The translations under genes were made by a program, and so were the position numbers. Positions 10,621 to 11,543 of a DNA stretch of 11,543 nucleotides are shown here, piece by piece (the stretch's first letter is position 1; every line of letters begins with the position of its first letter). The notes beneath the pieces were generated by a model. The model did no database searches. It was not told the origin of the DNA and saw only the letters and a program-made list of their open reading frames with translations. This DNA is from Pleurotus ostreatus/Saccharomyces cerevisiae fusant (taxonomy: Eukaryota; Opisthokonta), in contig JAMQCK010001143.1 of the NCBI GenBank assembly GCA_024196135.1, positions 1-11,543 on the forward strand, read 5' to 3'.

Positions 10621-11315
10621 TCCGCGACATGCTACAAGGCAATCCTGATAGCAAGGTATGGCCTCGAGTTTTGTCTTCAAGCAGCTCGAAGACTGAGACA
10701 ACTAATGACAGGAAATATGCTGCATCGTGGAATCGGCAGGAATGAATACGTGCCCATTCCGACGCGTTCGTGACGCGCTGCAAGGCGTGCCGTCTATGAC
10801 GGCCAATTTTACGCCCTGGTCGAAGAGGTCAGTCATTCAGTCGAGAAAGTACTCGCTCATCTGACTGACGACCACCGGATTAGACTGCATGTCGTATACA
10901 CGAAGGTCTCCCCGCCCATTCGCGTGCGTATACGTCCCTCGCCTTCCGCTCTTAGCATCTAATACTTCCGTAGATTGAGATCCTGCCTTCGGGGGAGACA
11001 GGGCCGCTGCTACTCGACGAATCCGCCATCATGATGATGAGGGGCGTGCCCTTCCTGAATTTTTCGGAGCTCATTCGCGCGCGCCTGAAGTCGTGGATGA
11101 TGTACGTACTACGCCTGCCAAGGAGCAAATTTTACTGACGGCGTTGAAGCGGTCAGAAGGACACGCAGGCTCGCGACATCATATATTTCCTGCAGAAGTA
11201 CTGGCGCCGCATCGACATCAACCGTATACCAGAGGGCGACATGTCGGTCTTCCTGCGCTGCAACACGGTCGCAGCGCCGGCGTGGCTCGCGATCAACAGC
11301 CGGTACACGACGTGA
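10527..11315 (+). CDS. fungal protein of unknown function, possible degenerate nucleotidyltransferase fold
   Basis: Exons are 10527-10655, 10712-10827, 10884-10923, 10974-11101 and 11150-11315, giving 192 residues and a TGA stop. The four introns are 56, 56, 50 and 48 bases with GT-AG ends, and each junction joins regions that read as one protein. I do not know a function. Order of visible elements: an N-terminal helix, GIRHAFYGD (about 22-30), a strand EICCIVES (44-51), PFRRVRDAL, then LHVVYTK (83-89), IEILPSGETGP (96-106), a GVPFLNFSELIRARLKSW segment, and a helical C-terminus with RRIDINRIP. Similar strand-helix order occurs in uncharacterised basidiomycete proteins that resemble the nucleotidyltransferase superfamily. 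The usual G-[GS] and Asp-x-Asp catalytic signature is not seen, so activity is doubtful. There is no signal peptide or membrane segment. The start was chosen because it precedes the first conserved-looking helix and lies downstream of a good TATA box. Confidence 0.75.
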
Positions 11316-11543
11316 AGCGGGTGCGTACGCGAGGGTGAGCCTTCGCGGTCTTCTCGAGGGCGGTCGCGGCCTACCAGGCTTGTGCGCTGGTCCAAGCCGG
11401 AGATGAAATCCATATGGACTCTAGGCGATTGTTGTGTGTATGTACGTACTCTGGATGTCTACCGCATCTTCTGCATTCGATAACTTGTACTAAGCGGACG
11501 GATTACTTGTATTAATGGGATTGATGTCCAGGTCCAATCGAGC
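11316..11543 (+). other. downstream region of the unknown gene, nothing recognised
   Basis: These 228 bases run to the window edge. The first half is GC-rich and the second half AT-richer, with TGTGTATGTACGTAC at about 11435-11449 and a loosely repeated ACTTGTA (11482-11488 and 11506-11512), plausible 3'-end signals. A minus-strand ORF overlapping the last exon is judged a shadow. Confidence 0.5.

Overview
This window looks like a chromosomal piece of a filamentous basidiomycete, most likely an Agaricomycete. The reasons are many very short GT-AG introns (46 to 56 bases where I can place them), GC-rich third codon positions, dense packing of genes on both strands, and protein sequences typical of that group. 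The assignment is inference; no marker gene for a species is present.

Layout, left to right. (1) 1-2118, plus strand: the C-terminal 635 residues of the SIN3 co-repressor scaffold in five exons; the gene starts upstream of the window. (2) 2119-2874: the SIN3 downstream region and the promoter of the next gene. It holds two unexplained intron-like segments that would keep the SIN3 frame open after its stop, and a small ORF with a good start context. (3) 2875-4641, plus strand: a complete NAD(P)-dependent aldehyde dehydrogenase of the salicylaldehyde/vanillin dehydrogenase type, 486 residues, seven exons, all catalytic residues present. (4) 4642-5096: a short convergent intergenic spacer. (5) 8678-5097, minus strand: a complete 1021-residue superfamily 1 RNA helicase of the Mov10/SDE3 group in eleven exons, with one CCCH and three C2H2 zinc fingers at its N-terminus. 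Its Walker A motif is carried largely by a 19-base micro-exon. (6) 8679-10526: a long intergenic region without a gene I can defend, though 9650-9990 has some coding-like and splice-like signals. (7) 10527-11315, plus strand: a 192-residue fungal protein of unknown function in five exons, possibly with a degenerate nucleotidyltransferase fold. (8) 11316-11543: downstream sequence with nothing recognised.

The genes do not form an operon or an obvious cluster. SIN3 acts in histone-deacetylase repression, the dehydrogenase in aromatic or aliphatic aldehyde oxidation, and the helicase probably in RNA silencing or RNA turnover. The most interesting item is the zinc-finger helicase, whose architecture fits a double-stranded-RNA-recognising silencing factor. 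I see no mobile element, CRISPR array, tRNA or rRNA.
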